A DNA stretch of 64,000 bases from CAVQEK01 sp964596645 (GCA_964596645.1 CAZQVB010000001.1:1-64000); one strand, 5' to 3'; positions 17,470 to 26,591 are shown, numbered from the stretch's first letter. Notes: generated by a model from the sequence alone, not told the origin. A program made the numbers and translations.

Positions 17470-18085
17470 AATGAATTTTCCCCAGGTTCAATGACAATCC
17501 AAAGTTGACCCCGTCAAAATCAGTCGTCTCTATACCAGCCAACTCTACGTCCAGGGTTTTGTTGTAGCCGGCATGCGCCCGCAGCATGGCCCAGCGGCAA
17601 ATGATGTATCCCACACCCACCTCAGGCGCTACAGTATATGTTTGATCGCTGAAGGCGTTGTCATCATCATCAGATGCGCGCCAGTAGTTCCAGCCCAGCC
17701 CGGCCCGGCCGCCAAAGCTTGCAAATACACGCTTGTGCAACGCCAACAAATAATTGAGCCGAATGCCCGCCTCCTCAGTGTTCAAGTGGTATAGCTCAGG
17801 GAAAATCACTCTTTTAAAAAAGTTGTCGAGCATCTGGTGGTAGTAGATGCTTACCTCGTAGCGTCTGGAAAATACCACGCCGGCTGCCACACCGGCATGG
17901 GTGGTGGTGCGCCCGCCGAAGCTGCCCCAGGTCAGCGTGGGTGCCACATAGTACGCCGGCGAAGTGATAGACAGCGTCACCCGGGTACTGTCGGCCGAAT
18001 GCAGGCTGAGGGTATCCTGGGCTATGGCCTGAGCAGGCAATGCGCATATTATAAAGACGAAAAGGATGTTGCGGATTAAGGTCAT
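17462..18085 (-). CDS. Small outer-membrane beta-barrel protein
   Basis: A 207-residue protein with a signal peptide ending AIAQ at about residue 23. The rest alternates hydrophobic and polar residues with aromatic girdles (AYYVAPTLTWGSF, YEVSIYYHQML, AGIRLNYLLALHKRVF, GVGYIICRWAMLRAHAGY). This fits an 8-strand barrel. The final residues are GKIHYE rather than a canonical aromatic C-terminus. It is first in a two-gene unit with the serine-hydrolase-like lipoprotein. The function is unknown. Confidence 0.78.
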   Translation of the reverse strand: MTLIRNILFVFIICALPAQAIAQDTLSLHSADSTRVTLSITSPAYYVAPTLTWGSFGGRTTTHAGVAAGVVFSRRYEVSIYYHQMLDNFFKRVIFPELYHLNTEEAGIRLNYLLALHKRVFASFGGRAGLGWNYWRASDDDDNAFSDQTYTVAPEVGVGYIICRWAMLRAHAGYNKTLDVELAGIETTDFDGVNFGLSLNLGKIHYE

Positions 18086-18305
18086 GGTGAATAAATGTAG
18101 CCATTATCTGCGAAAACTTTGTAATGTGCCTGCTCCTCACACGCACAATTGTCGTAAAGCAAACACCCGGAAGCAGCCCCGCACACTATTTGAAATTGGG
18201 CAAAGAACTTACAGATGTGCAAGCCATTTTCATTCTCATCAATTTGTGAGGGCGGGTCACCATTCATTTGTGCCCATGTATAGCTCACGTCCAAGTCAGC
18301 CGCTC

Positions 18306-18470
18306 ATGAAACCACTCCTGGTATTTTTGGCCATTTGCTGCCTGTTTATCACTGTGCCTTCCTGCAAAGCAAAATATTCATTTCGTAGCTTCGAGGGGAA
18401 AAAGAAAATTCAACACTACAATTCCATCCAGCACAGAGGCTACCCCACGCACAACAAGAAAAAGAACTAA
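18306..18470 (+). CDS. Small putative lipoprotein
   Basis: A 54-residue ORF from the ATG at 18306. It has a hydrophobic N-terminus (LLVFLAICCLFITV) ending in a VPSC lipobox, so the mature peptide would be about 35 residues. The mature part is basic and contains FEGKKKIQHYNSIQ, which resembles short tails in other small Bacteroidota lipoproteins, though I cannot name the family. The upstream 220 bp between it and the divergent barrel gene contains no other convincing ORF. Confidence 0.5.
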   Translation: MKPLLVFLAICCLFITVPSCKAKYSFRSFEGKKKIQHYNSIQHRGYPTHNKKKN

Positions 18471-18577
18471 AGCCTGTACACCGCCCGTGCATGCACCACT
18501 ATCCTTTGTGTCTTGCACTGTGCCTTAGCTTGAATCCAGCCATTTCTATGAGTCTTTATTCTTTGCGAGCTGCTCCA

Positions 18578-18608
18578 TTGATTTTTTAATCTGGCTGAAG
18601 TACCATTG
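18578..18608 (+). promoter_or_regulatory. Putative promoter of the D-2-hydroxyacid dehydrogenase gene
   Basis: TTG (18578-18580), 20 bases, then TACCATTG (18601-18608). This matches the phylum consensus TAnnTTTG in all but one base. The predicted start of transcription is about 27 bases before the ATG at 18642. Confidence 0.5.
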
Positions 18609-18641
18609 TCCCGCAAGAGCGCACGAACAAATAGTAAAATC

Positions 18642-19580
18642 ATGAAATTAGTTTTTCTCGACGCCAAGACGGTGGGCGATGTGCCCAATCTTGGAGCATT
18701 CGAATCTTTTGGTGAATTCATCACCTACCCCACCACATCTGCCGAAGAGCGCCAAGCGCGCATAGCCGATGCCGATATCATCATCACCAACAAGGTGATC
18801 ATTGACAAGGAGATGATGACCCATGCCAAAAAACTAAAACTCATCTGTATAGCGGCCACCGGCAAAAACAATATAGACCTGCAGGCTGCTGAGGAAAAAG
18901 GCATCGTGGTGAAAAATGCAGCCGGCTACTCTACCGACAGCGTGGCGCAGTGGACGTTTGCACTGGCGCTGCAGGCCATCAACAAAACAGCCTACTACAA
19001 CCGGTATGTGCAGTCGGGCGAGTACTGCAACAGCGACACATTTACCCATCCTGGGCCGGCTTTTTGGGAATTGAAAGGGAAGACCTATGGCATTGTCGGC
19101 CTGGGCAACATCGGCAAAAAGGTGGCCGGCATAGCGCGCGCTTTTGGAGCTAATGTAGTGTACTACTCCACCAGCGGCTCACACGATGAAGAAGGTTATC
19201 AACGTGTGACACTCGACGAACTGCTCGCCACAGCTGATGTGGTATCCATTCATGCCCCATTGAATGACAACACCAAAAATCTGATTGGTGCGGCAGAACT
19301 GAAAAGGATGAAAAATACGGCCATACTCATCAATGTGGGTCGGGGCGGCATAGTAGACGAGGCAGCGCTGGCCAGCGCCCTCAACAGCGCAGAGATCGCC
19401 GCCGCAGGACTTGACGTATACGAACAGGAACCGATGCGCAAAGACAATCCACTGTTGGCCGTAAGCGATAAGGATAGACTCATCATGCTGCCACATATAG
19501 CCTGGGCCAGCATTGAAGCCAGAACACGCCTCATGGACATTGTTCACGACAACATTCGCGAGTTTCTGGAAGAAGAGTGA
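18642..19580 (+). CDS. NAD-dependent D-2-hydroxyacid dehydrogenase
   Basis: The protein has 312 residues from the ATG at 18642; an upstream in-frame start at 18606 adds unlikely sequence and lies within the promoter. The Rossmann nucleotide loop is GLGNIG at 153-158. The catalytic triad of the family is visible: Arg234 in NVGRGGIVDE, Glu263 in GLDVYEQEP and His285 in LPHIAWAS. The enzyme reduces a 2-keto acid or oxidises a D-2-hydroxy acid (glycerate/hydroxypyruvate-like substrates are common in this branch). The exact substrate cannot be read from sequence. It converges with the zinc-ribbon gene, with only 13 bp between the stop codons. Confidence 0.92.
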   Translation: MKLVFLDAKTVGDVPNLGAFESFGEFITYPTTSAEERQARIADADIIITNKVIIDKEMMTHAKKLKLICIAATGKNNIDLQAAEEKGIVVKNAAGYSTDSVAQWTFALALQAINKTAYYNRYVQSGEYCNSDTFTHPGPAFWELKGKTYGIVGLGNIGKKVAGIARAFGANVVYYSTSGSHDEEGYQRVTLDELLATADVVSIHAPLNDNTKNLIGAAELKRMKNTAILINVGRGGIVDEAALASALNSAEIAAAGLDVYEQEPMRKDNPLLAVSDKDRLIMLPHIAWASIEARTRLMDIVHDNIREFLEEE

Positions 19581-19593
19581 TCTGCAGAGGCTG

Positions 19594-19971
19594 CTACTGG
19601 TCTATCCACTCCTCGCGTACCACCAGGGCAAAGTAGCCGTCGTCCAGTGAGAGGTAGCCTTGTTCGTAGCAGAAGTAATACACACGGCCCGTTTTGGTTT
19701 TGTACACGTTGGTGAAAAAGTGAAAGTCGAAACCCTTCGAAACCAGTCGTTTTTTGGCAATTTTTGTTTTTCCGTTGGGGTTCATGGCGCACAGTATCGA
19801 GCGGTTTTTGCGCAAAATCCTGTTCACTTTACGCATATAATTGACCGTGTCGCTGTTGAGCCGGTTGTGAAATGAGGTGCGGCATTGGGCAGAGCAAAAT
19901 TTCTTGTCCGATCGGCCGATGATCGGCTCTCCACACTCAGCACAGGCTTTAGCGTCAGTCATTGTCACCAT
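19594..19971 (-). CDS. Small zinc-ribbon protein of unknown function
   Basis: About 125 residues from the ATG at 19971 (MVTMTDAK; a second Met three codons later is possible). The N-terminus has a treble-clef/zinc-ribbon signature, CAECGEP then FCSAQCRTSFHNR. It is followed by a basic helix (MRKVNRILRKNRSIL) and a beta-rich end with VYYFCYEQGYLSLDDGYFALVV. Similar short Bacteroidota proteins have a CxxC...CSxxC head related to DNA- or tRNA-binding zinc ribbons. No function is established here. The long upstream extension to 20238 is antisense to the OmpA gene end and is rejected. Confidence 0.8.
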   Translation of the reverse strand: MVTMTDAKACAECGEPIIGRSDKKFCSAQCRTSFHNRLNSDTVNYMRKVNRILRKNRSILCAMNPNGKTKIAKKRLVSKGFDFHFFTNVYKTKTGRVYYFCYEQGYLSLDDGYFALVVREEWIDQ

Positions 19972-20143
19972 TGTTTTGAAGTGAATATAGCATAATTGCC
20001 GGTTATTGGCCGCGGCCCTATTCGGGAAAAATCCGCCCGGCGTGCAGAATGGCTGACCAGGTGTGCATGAAAAAGCAACTGCCCGCTGTGTGCAGCGGGC
20101 AGTTGGTGAATGGTAAATGTATAGGCGCGAGGGCCTCTGTCGG

Positions 20144-22468
20144 CTATTTAAAAATGATCTCCAGCTCCACCCTCCTGTTTTGTTTTCTACCGGCTGCGGT
20201 AGCATTGGTGGCGATGGGCGACTCCTGGCCAAAGCCAAGCACGCTGAATCGTGTGCGCTCTACGCCCCGCTCAGCCAAAAAGTCGGCTACAGCCTGTGCG
20301 CGGTCTTTGGAGAGCTTCAGGTTGTTCTGAGCGCTGCCCACATTGTCGGTATGGCCGGTGATCTGAAGCTTCCACTCGGGCTTGGTTTTAAGCAAATTGG
20401 CCAGCTCTTCTAATGATGAGAATGACGAGGCGGCGATCTTTGATTTGCCGCTTTCAAACTCCAGATTGCTAAAGGCGGTGTTTATGATTTCCTGCTCTTC
20501 TTCTTTTATCTCAGGGCAACCCTGGTTTTGGGGCACGCCTGGCACCAGCACGCATTCATCTTCAGCATCTATGATGCCATCGCCGTCGCTGTCAGAGTAT
20601 GGGCAGCCTTTGTTTTCTGCTGGTCCTGCCATATCGGGGCACTGGTCTTCATTGTCGTACAGGCCGTCGCTGTCTGTATCGGGGCAACCGCTTTTGGCCA
20701 GGTCGCCAGGCAGGTCGGGGCACAGGTCTTCTTTGTCGATGGTGCCATCGCCATCGCGATCGGGGCAGCCATTGAGTGCTTTGTCACCTGCCTGTTCCGG
20801 GCAGTCATCATTTTTGTCGGGCAGGCCGTCGGCATCGGTATCCGGACAACCGGCAAATTGTGTGAGGCCGGCCTCCTCGGGGCAGGCGTCATCTTTGTCG
20901 GCCACGCCGTCTTCATCGGCATCAGGACATCCGCCAAGTGTTTTTGGGCCGGCTAAGTCAGGGCAGGCGTCTTCACTATCCTGCGTGCCGTCGTTATCGC
21001 GGTCGGGGCAGCCCTGAAATGCCCATACGCCCATCACCTCCGGGCATAAATCACGCTTGTTGGAGATGCCGTCTTCATCCTTATCGCGCTTTTTGCGGTA
21101 GGGCAGGCCAAAGCGAAGGGCGAAGTGCGCCTCTGCACTTCTGGGGTTTTTACCAAAGAGAAAGTTGCTCACTATATCGCGAGAGCCAATGATCAGAGGT
21201 CCTGCCCTGAAAGACACTCCGGAGTTGATGCTGCTAAACTTATCGTAAGAAATGGGCAGGGCCATGCCAAATACCTTCCCTTCCACCCGTGGTGTAAGTG
21301 CCACTGTGGTGAGGTATCGCGTTTTGTCAAAATCCGATGAGCCGGCCTTGAGCCCGAGTTGAGAAGTGAAGTTCAGATAAATCCCTTTTGTGAGATGGTA
21401 GTCGAACTCACCGACCATGCGGGTGGGCAGCCCCATGCGGTAGGTGCCTCCTCTTTCGAAGTTGAAGTATTCATCGATGATTTCATCAATATCGCCATCC
21501 TCATTATTCACATCGATATCGTCGGCGCTTCCGCTGATATCACCAGTTTCTTGGCTTTTGTTGTATTTGATGGCGCCCAGGTCCAGCAGAGAAAAGCCCA
21601 CTTTGTATTTATACTTGTTCCTGTCGCGGCGCCAGAGATTTTCTTCTCCATCCATGGTGTAGCGATAGCTCTCATGATCGGGCCGGTATTCGTACACCAC
21701 GCCCAGGTCCAGGCCGACAGAAAAGTTCTGGAATAGGTTGTATTCATAATCATCCTCATCGAAGTTGTCAGAAATACCGGTGCGTATATCAGCGTTGGCC
21801 ACTTCGATGTGGTCGTCGGCCAGGCCGCTGTATTGCAGGTCGTTCACAAACACGTAGCCTGAGCCCACGCCGCTCATCAGCTTCACCGTGGCGCCGGCTT
21901 TGAGAAAGCGGCTTCCATTGTCCATCACCACACGAGCATAGGTAAGGCCGAGCTCACCCCAGCTGTGCGCCTGGCCGTACATGCCGCTCACGTCGTAGCT
22001 GGCGCCCGGATCAATCACAAACTCATCGGCATCGATCTGCTCATCGATAAATTCGGCCAGCTCGGGCGTCACGCCATCGATGTTCATCATGCTCCTTGCG
22101 CGCAGGGTAACGCCAATGGCCGCTTTTGGGCTGGTGGTGAGCATAAATGAAAGCGGGGCATACACATCGGACGATACAAACACCCCGCGATCTTTGTCTT
22201 TATCGAGACGGATCAGTTCATCAAAATCCACGTCGAAATTCAATTTTTTGAAATCCGCGTTGTCAAGCGCATAGTAGTTGTTGCTCACGCCGGTACTAAA
22301 TGCAATGAGGTTCATCTGGAACTTGTAGCGGCTGTCGGCGATGGAAGCCGGCTGCATGCTCAGGCCCTGCACCCCGGCGTAGTTGCTCGAATGCAGGCCC
22401 ATCCAGTCTTGTGCCACCAATGGTGCCATGGTAGCGGTAAGAAAACACAGTAGTAAAATTTTCTTCAT
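20144..22468 (-). CDS. DUF5723-like outer-membrane barrel with thrombospondin type 3 repeats and C-terminal OmpA domain
   Basis: The product has 774 residues from the ATG at 22468. The signal peptide ends LVAQ at about residue 19. Residues 20-465 are the barrel-like part with early motif LHSSNYAGVQGLSMQPASIADSR in outline (residues about 23-45). Residues about 469-649 hold tandem calcium-binding thrombospondin type 3 repeats (D-x-D-x-DGxxD with CPDxxG). Residues about 676-774 are an OmpA peptidoglycan-binding domain with ITGHTDNVGS and KDRAQAVADFL. It probably anchors the outer membrane to the wall. The C-terminus lies close to the convergent intergenic region at 20040-20140. Confidence 0.9.
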   Translation of the reverse strand: MKKILLLCFLTATMAPLVAQDWMGLHSSNYAGVQGLSMQPASIADSRYKFQMNLIAFSTGVSNNYYALDNADFKKLNFDVDFDELIRLDKDKDRGVFVSSDVYAPLSFMLTTSPKAAIGVTLRARSMMNIDGVTPELAEFIDEQIDADEFVIDPGASYDVSGMYGQAHSWGELGLTYARVVMDNGSRFLKAGATVKLMSGVGSGYVFVNDLQYSGLADDHIEVANADIRTGISDNFDEDDYEYNLFQNFSVGLDLGVVYEYRPDHESYRYTMDGEENLWRRDRNKYKYKVGFSLLDLGAIKYNKSQETGDISGSADDIDVNNEDGDIDEIIDEYFNFERGGTYRMGLPTRMVGEFDYHLTKGIYLNFTSQLGLKAGSSDFDKTRYLTTVALTPRVEGKVFGMALPISYDKFSSINSGVSFRAGPLIIGSRDIVSNFLFGKNPRSAEAHFALRFGLPYRKKRDKDEDGISNKRDLCPEVMGVWAFQGCPDRDNDGTQDSEDACPDLAGPKTLGGCPDADEDGVADKDDACPEEAGLTQFAGCPDTDADGLPDKNDDCPEQAGDKALNGCPDRDGDGTIDKEDLCPDLPGDLAKSGCPDTDSDGLYDNEDQCPDMAGPAENKGCPYSDSDGDGIIDAEDECVLVPGVPQNQGCPEIKEEEQEIINTAFSNLEFESGKSKIAASSFSSLEELANLLKTKPEWKLQITGHTDNVGSAQNNLKLSKDRAQAVADFLAERGVERTRFSVLGFGQESPIATNATAAGRKQNRRVELEIIFK

Positions 22469-22683
22469 AGTCGTTCGTGTTGCTGTTTGTATGTTATTTT
22501 TTTCAATTAAACATCGGCAAGTTAGCACACTGACGACTGATTGCAGCGCCTCTGATTCAGCAGTTTTTGGGGATAAATTACATGTATAAAAAGTGAATGG
22601 AAAACGATGGGCGAAGACCAGTGTGAGGGTGGCTGCGAGTGGGCATAGTGTTTTCGTCCTGCCTGATAGAGAAATTGTCTGAA
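22469..22683. other. Intergenic region, no gene recognised
   Basis: This is 215 bp between the OmpA-type gene and the truncated GxxExxY copy. The left edge of the 333-bp tandem duplication begins at about 22665 inside it. No convincing ORF or promoter motif is seen. Confidence 0.3.
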
Positions 22684-23330
22684 CTATGATTTGAGTTGAT
22701 TTTTTGATGGACTATGATTTTTATGTGGCTTCATCACTCTTTTGAACTGTAATGACCGGTTGCCAAAATTGATGAGCAGACCAATGGTCATTCCGTAGGC
22801 TTCTAAGTAATTGATGGCTTGAGCGAGATGTACATCTTCCAGTTGTATCACGGCCTTTAACTCAACCATGATTTTTCCTTCCACAAAAAAGTCAACTCGT
22901 CTGGTTCCGATGCCCTCTTCCTTATAACATATCTCCATTTCATGCTCTCTACTAAATTCCAGACCCTGATTCCTCATTTCAATGGCTAAGGCTCTTTGAT
23001 AGAGATATTGTCTGAACTATGATTTGAGTTGATTTTTTGATGGACTATGATTTTTAGTTGGTTTCATCACTCTTTTGAACTGTAATGACCGGTTGCCAAA
23101 ATTGATGAGCAGGCCAATGGTCATTCTGTAGGCTTCTAAGTAATTGATGGCTTGAGCGAGATGTACATCTTCCAGTTGTATCACGGCCTTTAACTCAACC
23201 ATGATTTTTCCTTCCACAAAAAAGTCAACTCGTCTGGTTCCGATGCCCTCTTCCTTATAACATATCTCCATTTCATGCTCTCTACTAAATTCTAAACCCT
23301 GATTCCTCATCTCTATGGCTAAGGCTCTTT
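22665..23330. repeat. 333-bp tandem duplication within the GxxExxY locus
   Basis: Two direct copies lie at about 22665-22997 and 22998-23330 with an exact 333-bp (111-codon) period. The three boundaries all carry GATAG (22665, 22998, 23331). The copies differ at roughly ten positions. The duplicated unit comprises the 3' three-quarters of the gene plus its stop and a short tail. This is consistent with slippage or recombination at the GATAG microhomology. Confidence 0.9.
22684..22995 (-). pseudogene. 5'-truncated duplicate of the GxxExxY gene
   Basis: This is the downstream copy of the tandem duplication. It lacks the first about 37 codons including the GNGFQE region. It is in the same frame as the intact copy and follows its TAG stop directly, reading YQRALAIEMRNQ onward to the same C-terminus. 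An internal ATG at 22977 could give a 97-residue protein with the VDFFVEGKIMVELKA core. Without the N-terminal helix it is probably non-functional, unless the stop is read through. Confidence 0.75.
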
Positions 23331-23445
23331 GATAGATGACTTCCTGAAATCCATTACCCAAAATTTTATGCACTTCCATAGCGCAACCAATTATTTTTCC
23401 GGTCAACTCACTATCTGGATATTCAGGCTTTATCATAGTTTTCAT
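23017..23445 (-). CDS. GxxExxY family protein
   Basis: The intact 142-residue member. GNGFQEVIYQRAL is the family signature (GxxExxY), followed by VDFFVEGKIMVELKA and AQAINYLEAYRMTIGLLINFG. The fold is of the PDDEXK type, with Asp in VDFF and the ExK of ELKA as candidate acidic/basic site residues. The biological role of these proteins is not known; they often appear in varying copy number in environmental Bacteroidota. A second ATG three codons in (MIKPEYP) is also a plausible start. Confidence 0.88.
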   Translation of the reverse strand: MKTMIKPEYPDSELTGKIIGCAMEVHKILGNGFQEVIYQRALAIEMRNQGLEFSREHEMEICYKEEGIGTRRVDFFVEGKIMVELKAVIQLEDVHLAQAINYLEAYRMTIGLLINFGNRSLQFKRVMKPTKNHSPSKNQLKS

Positions 23446-23513
23446 TTAATCATTCTAAAATCATAGTTACAACATACAAACATCCGCTTCAGCAGCTCTC
23501 TTTGTAGCCCTGC

Positions 23514-25349
23514 TCACTTTTTCACTTTCACCAAAGCCACCCAATCGCCGGGCGAATGATCTGGTGGGCTGCCCAGGGATTGGTTGCCGGGGCCGGCGAT
23601 GTTTGTCACGTGCCCCTGCTGTAGCGCACCGCCATGGCGCGGATCAAACCAGAGCACGTCGTAAGTATGGTCAGATTCACCAAGATCGAGCATGGCTGTG
23701 CCGGTAGTGGGTAGGTAGACGGCATATATTTCGCCTGGCCGCGCAAAGCAATATCCGGTTGCTCCCGTCAGCAGATCGTCTCTTGAGACCATTGTTGCAA
23801 ATGGAAGATGCTCTTGGAAAAAATTCAGTGCATGGCGGGTGTAGTCCCAAAAGCGGTCGCGGCTGCGCCAGTCTTCACTATTCAGGTCGTTGTGGGCATT
23901 TTTATAACCGAAGTACCACTCCACACCGCCGCCTCCGGCCATCAGGTTGCCCCACAGCACCATGTGGCGCACAGAGTCCTGATTGTTGTTTTCTTTAGCG
24001 TCGGGGTCTACACCCTGATGCGCAGGCCCAATCTCATCGATGTTGACCACCCACTGGTGGCCGGCGGAGTCGGATTTGTGAAGCCAGGTTTTTGTTTCGC
24101 TGTGGGCTACGCCTATATGGCCGATCTGTATGCTGGGGCCATCGAGTGCGGTGTGGCCGAGCAACGGCAGAAACAGTTTGTAGCGGTCGGCCGGGTTGGC
24201 ATGGGTGTGTATCACCACAAAGTTTTGATAGGGGTCGTGTGCTTCGAAATAGTCTGTCATGGCTTTTTGCTGAGCGGTGTTTTGGCCGTTGGGTGTGAAG
24301 TTTGCCGGGCCGTTTTCTTCACCCATGTTCCAGGTGAGGGCAAGGTGGTGACCAAAGCGAGCGATCAATTCCCGGTAGTACAGCTTGCGCTGCGGTCCGG
24401 TATCGCCATTGTCGAGCAGCATTTCATTTTCTGTTTCCTGCGTCACGATGTGGAGCATGAGGCCGAGCGATTGCATATGGTCAAATACCATTTCCCACTG
24501 ATCCAGCTTGCTGCAATCGAAGCGGTCGCGCACATGGTAGCCGGTGTAGGGCCACACATCTTTGCCGTCGCCGGCGATGTTCATGGTGAGGAAATAGACC
24601 GAATTCATGCCCTCTGCAGCCAGGTAGTTTACCGCACCGATGATGTTCTTTCCTTTGTCGCCCTTCCACAGCGGGTCGCCGCTCTTCCAGTCGGCAGCAT
24701 GCGGGGCATAGGCATGCAATGATTTTTGCACTTTTGCTTCGCCGTCCCTGTTTTTCAATTCTCCTCCGAAATGGGTGCCGTCAAAGTCCTTGAATGCCAA
24801 AAAGTTTTCCGGGCTGTCGGCACCGCCCTTCAGAAAATATTCCCCATTTCCGGCAAATTGCAGGTATCGTTCGCCAACATACTGCAGGCGACCTTTCGCG
24901 CGAAAATCGCGGCCTGATTTATCGGATTTGCCTACGACTATTTTGCCCGTGGCACCATCAAAAGCAATCGGCTCGCCTGCCTCAGGCTCATCGGACACCG
25001 CGACACCCTCCCCTTTTCTGAAGGATGCACTATACGTCCACTCGCCCTCTTCATCGGGGCGAAAACGCACCTGCCAAATGGCACCGCCTTCGGCGCCCGT
25101 CTCGGCTGCATGGCCATCGGCGGCATAAAAACCCGGTACTACGTACTGCCTATCGCCATGCGAAAAGGTCACGTCGAGGCGATAGTTGGTAAACGGATTG
25201 TCTTCCGAACTTTCGGTTAGTGCCGGGCCCTCAAACGAAATGGTGACTTTGTGCCACTGCATGGCCTCCATAGGCTTTTCGCCGCAGGATAAAATCACGA
25301 GACAAATACAAAAAATGAAGATGGATCTTGAAAAAGCAGATAGTGACAT
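23514..25349 (-). CDS. Secreted DUF5060-containing glycoside hydrolase-like lipoprotein
   Basis: A 611-residue lipoprotein (VILSCG, Cys at 22). Residues about 30-115 fit DUF5060, an N-terminal beta sandwich (WHKVTISFEGPALTES, FTNYRLDVTFSHGDRQYVVPGFYAADG in outline). The central part (about 165-500) looks like a TIM-barrel glycosidase with YFLKGGADSPENFLAF, WNMGEENGP and VVNIDEIGPAHQG. The Glu residues in the last two are candidate catalytic acids. The C-terminal 90 residues resemble the putative collagen-binding/apiosidase-associated domain. The substrate is unknown. It stands alone and is not part of the Sus locus at the other end of the window. Confidence 0.82.
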   Translation of the reverse strand: MSLSAFSRSIFIFCICLVILSCGEKPMEAMQWHKVTISFEGPALTESSEDNPFTNYRLDVTFSHGDRQYVVPGFYAADGHAAETGAEGGAIWQVRFRPDEEGEWTYSASFRKGEGVAVSDEPEAGEPIAFDGATGKIVVGKSDKSGRDFRAKGRLQYVGERYLQFAGNGEYFLKGGADSPENFLAFKDFDGTHFGGELKNRDGEAKVQKSLHAYAPHAADWKSGDPLWKGDKGKNIIGAVNYLAAEGMNSVYFLTMNIAGDGKDVWPYTGYHVRDRFDCSKLDQWEMVFDHMQSLGLMLHIVTQETENEMLLDNGDTGPQRKLYYRELIARFGHHLALTWNMGEENGPANFTPNGQNTAQQKAMTDYFEAHDPYQNFVVIHTHANPADRYKLFLPLLGHTALDGPSIQIGHIGVAHSETKTWLHKSDSAGHQWVVNIDEIGPAHQGVDPDAKENNNQDSVRHMVLWGNLMAGGGGVEWYFGYKNAHNDLNSEDWRSRDRFWDYTRHALNFFQEHLPFATMVSRDDLLTGATGYCFARPGEIYAVYLPTTGTAMLDLGESDHTYDVLWFDPRHGGALQQGHVTNIAGPGNQSLGSPPDHSPGDWVALVKVKK

Positions 25350-25775
25350 AGCGGGGTGTTTTCAGGTGAAAAATAGTGTCGTGAACATATTGGTATAAAA
25401 AAAACAAAACTATGAAGGCCGGGGAAAAACCGACTTCGTCAGCAACCAAATTGTCTTTCGTCAGAAAATTATTGAAAAATTGAATGGTAATGAGAATGTC
25501 TTGAAAATGATGGGAAATTTTCCCGGAGAGTAGCACTTCCATCAAGCGCCTCATGGCGTCCACCACGCTCGCGCCGAAGGTGATCATAGCTATTGCTTCT
25601 TCCACATCACTGATCCGCAGATACTGATTAAAAAGAATGTCTTCGATTGATGTGCCTTAGATCGGCGGGTTTGACTTACTTTTCAAAAAACCTACAATGC
25701 CGGTTTAAAGATAAAAATACCCGCCCAGCCACTTCCTATTCAAAGTATATTGCCTGCCCTAATAGCAAACTGCTC
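25350..25775. other. 426-bp region without an accepted gene
   Basis: It lies between two divergent lipoprotein genes. On the minus strand an open frame passes through about 25640-25440 and reads like protein in part (GTSIEDILFNQYLRISDVEE, then AIAMITFGASVVDAMRRL), then degrades into low-complexity hydrophobic sequence that overlaps the glycosidase gene. It could be a gene remnant. Promoters for both flanking genes should also lie here, but I found no full TAnnTTTG match. Confidence 0.35.
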
Positions 25776-26591
25776 ATGATAAAACGTATTCCATTCCTGG
25801 CCGCTTTAGCCGGCATTGTCCTGCTCACCTCCTACTGCAGCACTTCTTCCGAAGTAGACCTGTGCGACAGCGGGCCTGCCCTTTCTGTGGTGGCCAAAGA
25901 GGAGCCTACCACAGGCAGCAGCAATGGCAGTATAGAAGTGAAGGCTACCGGTGGTGTATCGCCTTATATCTTCAGCATCAATGATGGTGGTTTTCAGGCA
26001 GACAGCACATTCAATGACCTTGGGGCAGGCAATTATATCATTACCGTGCGCGATGCGCTCAACTGCCTCCATTCACTAAGCGTTTCACTCGCCGCCGTAG
26101 ACCCATGCTCCAAAGGACTGATACTGAAATTGGAGAATGTACGTATGTCGGTTGGGGAGCAAAACAATGGACAGGTGGTACTGATGGCTGTTGCCGGCCT
26201 CCCGCCCTATCAATATCAAATGGAGGCGATGCCCTTTCAATCTGCCAATACCTTTTCGTCGCTGATGCCCGGCACATATTCGTTTGCTGTGAGAGATGCC
26301 GTTGGTTGTGTGGTGAGTCAATCGGTGGAAATAAGGCAAGTACCGCTCGTGCTTTTCTCCACCCAGGTAAAGCCCATCATCGACACCAACTGTCAGGTAT
26401 CCGGCTGCCACGGCGACCGCTCCGACCTACCCAGCTGGAACAGTCACGGCAGCATTGCCGCCCGCGCCGCCGACATCCGCCACGCGGTGGTGGGCAAATC
26501 GATGCCACCCGAGTCGAGTGGCAAGACGCTCTCTGGCGAACAAATAGAAATTTTGAAAAATTGGGTGGATCAGGGCTCCCCAGACAACTGA
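25776..26591 (+). CDS. Lipoprotein with SprB-type repeats and a C-terminal cytochrome-like (CxxxxCH) domain
   Basis: The product has 271 residues from the ATG at 25776. The lipobox TSYC places the lipidated Cys at 21. Two SprB-type units follow, each with the pattern GG-PYxFS-x-GG-F-L-AG-Y-V-D-GC (GGVSPYIFSINDGGFQ; GLPPYQYQMEAMPFQ). From about residue 190 the sequence changes to a cytochrome-like domain with PIIDTNCQVSGCHGD, VVGKSMPPESSG and LKNWVDQGSPDN. The heme site is CX4CH rather than CXXCH, as in planctomycete-type cytochrome domains. An electron-transfer role at the surface is possible but not shown. Confidence 0.85.
   Translation: MIKRIPFLAALAGIVLLTSYCSTSSEVDLCDSGPALSVVAKEEPTTGSSNGSIEVKATGGVSPYIFSINDGGFQADSTFNDLGAGNYIITVRDALNCLHSLSVSLAAVDPCSKGLILKLENVRMSVGEQNNGQVVLMAVAGLPPYQYQMEAMPFQSANTFSSLMPGTYSFAVRDAVGCVVSQSVEIRQVPLVLFSTQVKPIIDTNCQVSGCHGDRSDLPSWNSHGSIAARAADIRHAVVGKSMPPESSGKTLSGEQIEILKNWVDQGSPDN

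Noticed and set aside
18082..18294. 70-codon minus-strand frame upstream of the small barrel gene
   Set aside because: No ordered motif, a composition unlike neighbouring proteins, and a position in the promoter region of two divergent genes.
23808..24722. 304-codon plus-strand frame antisense to the glycosidase gene
   Set aside because: Shadow frame; the minus-strand protein has a lipobox and glycosidase motifs.
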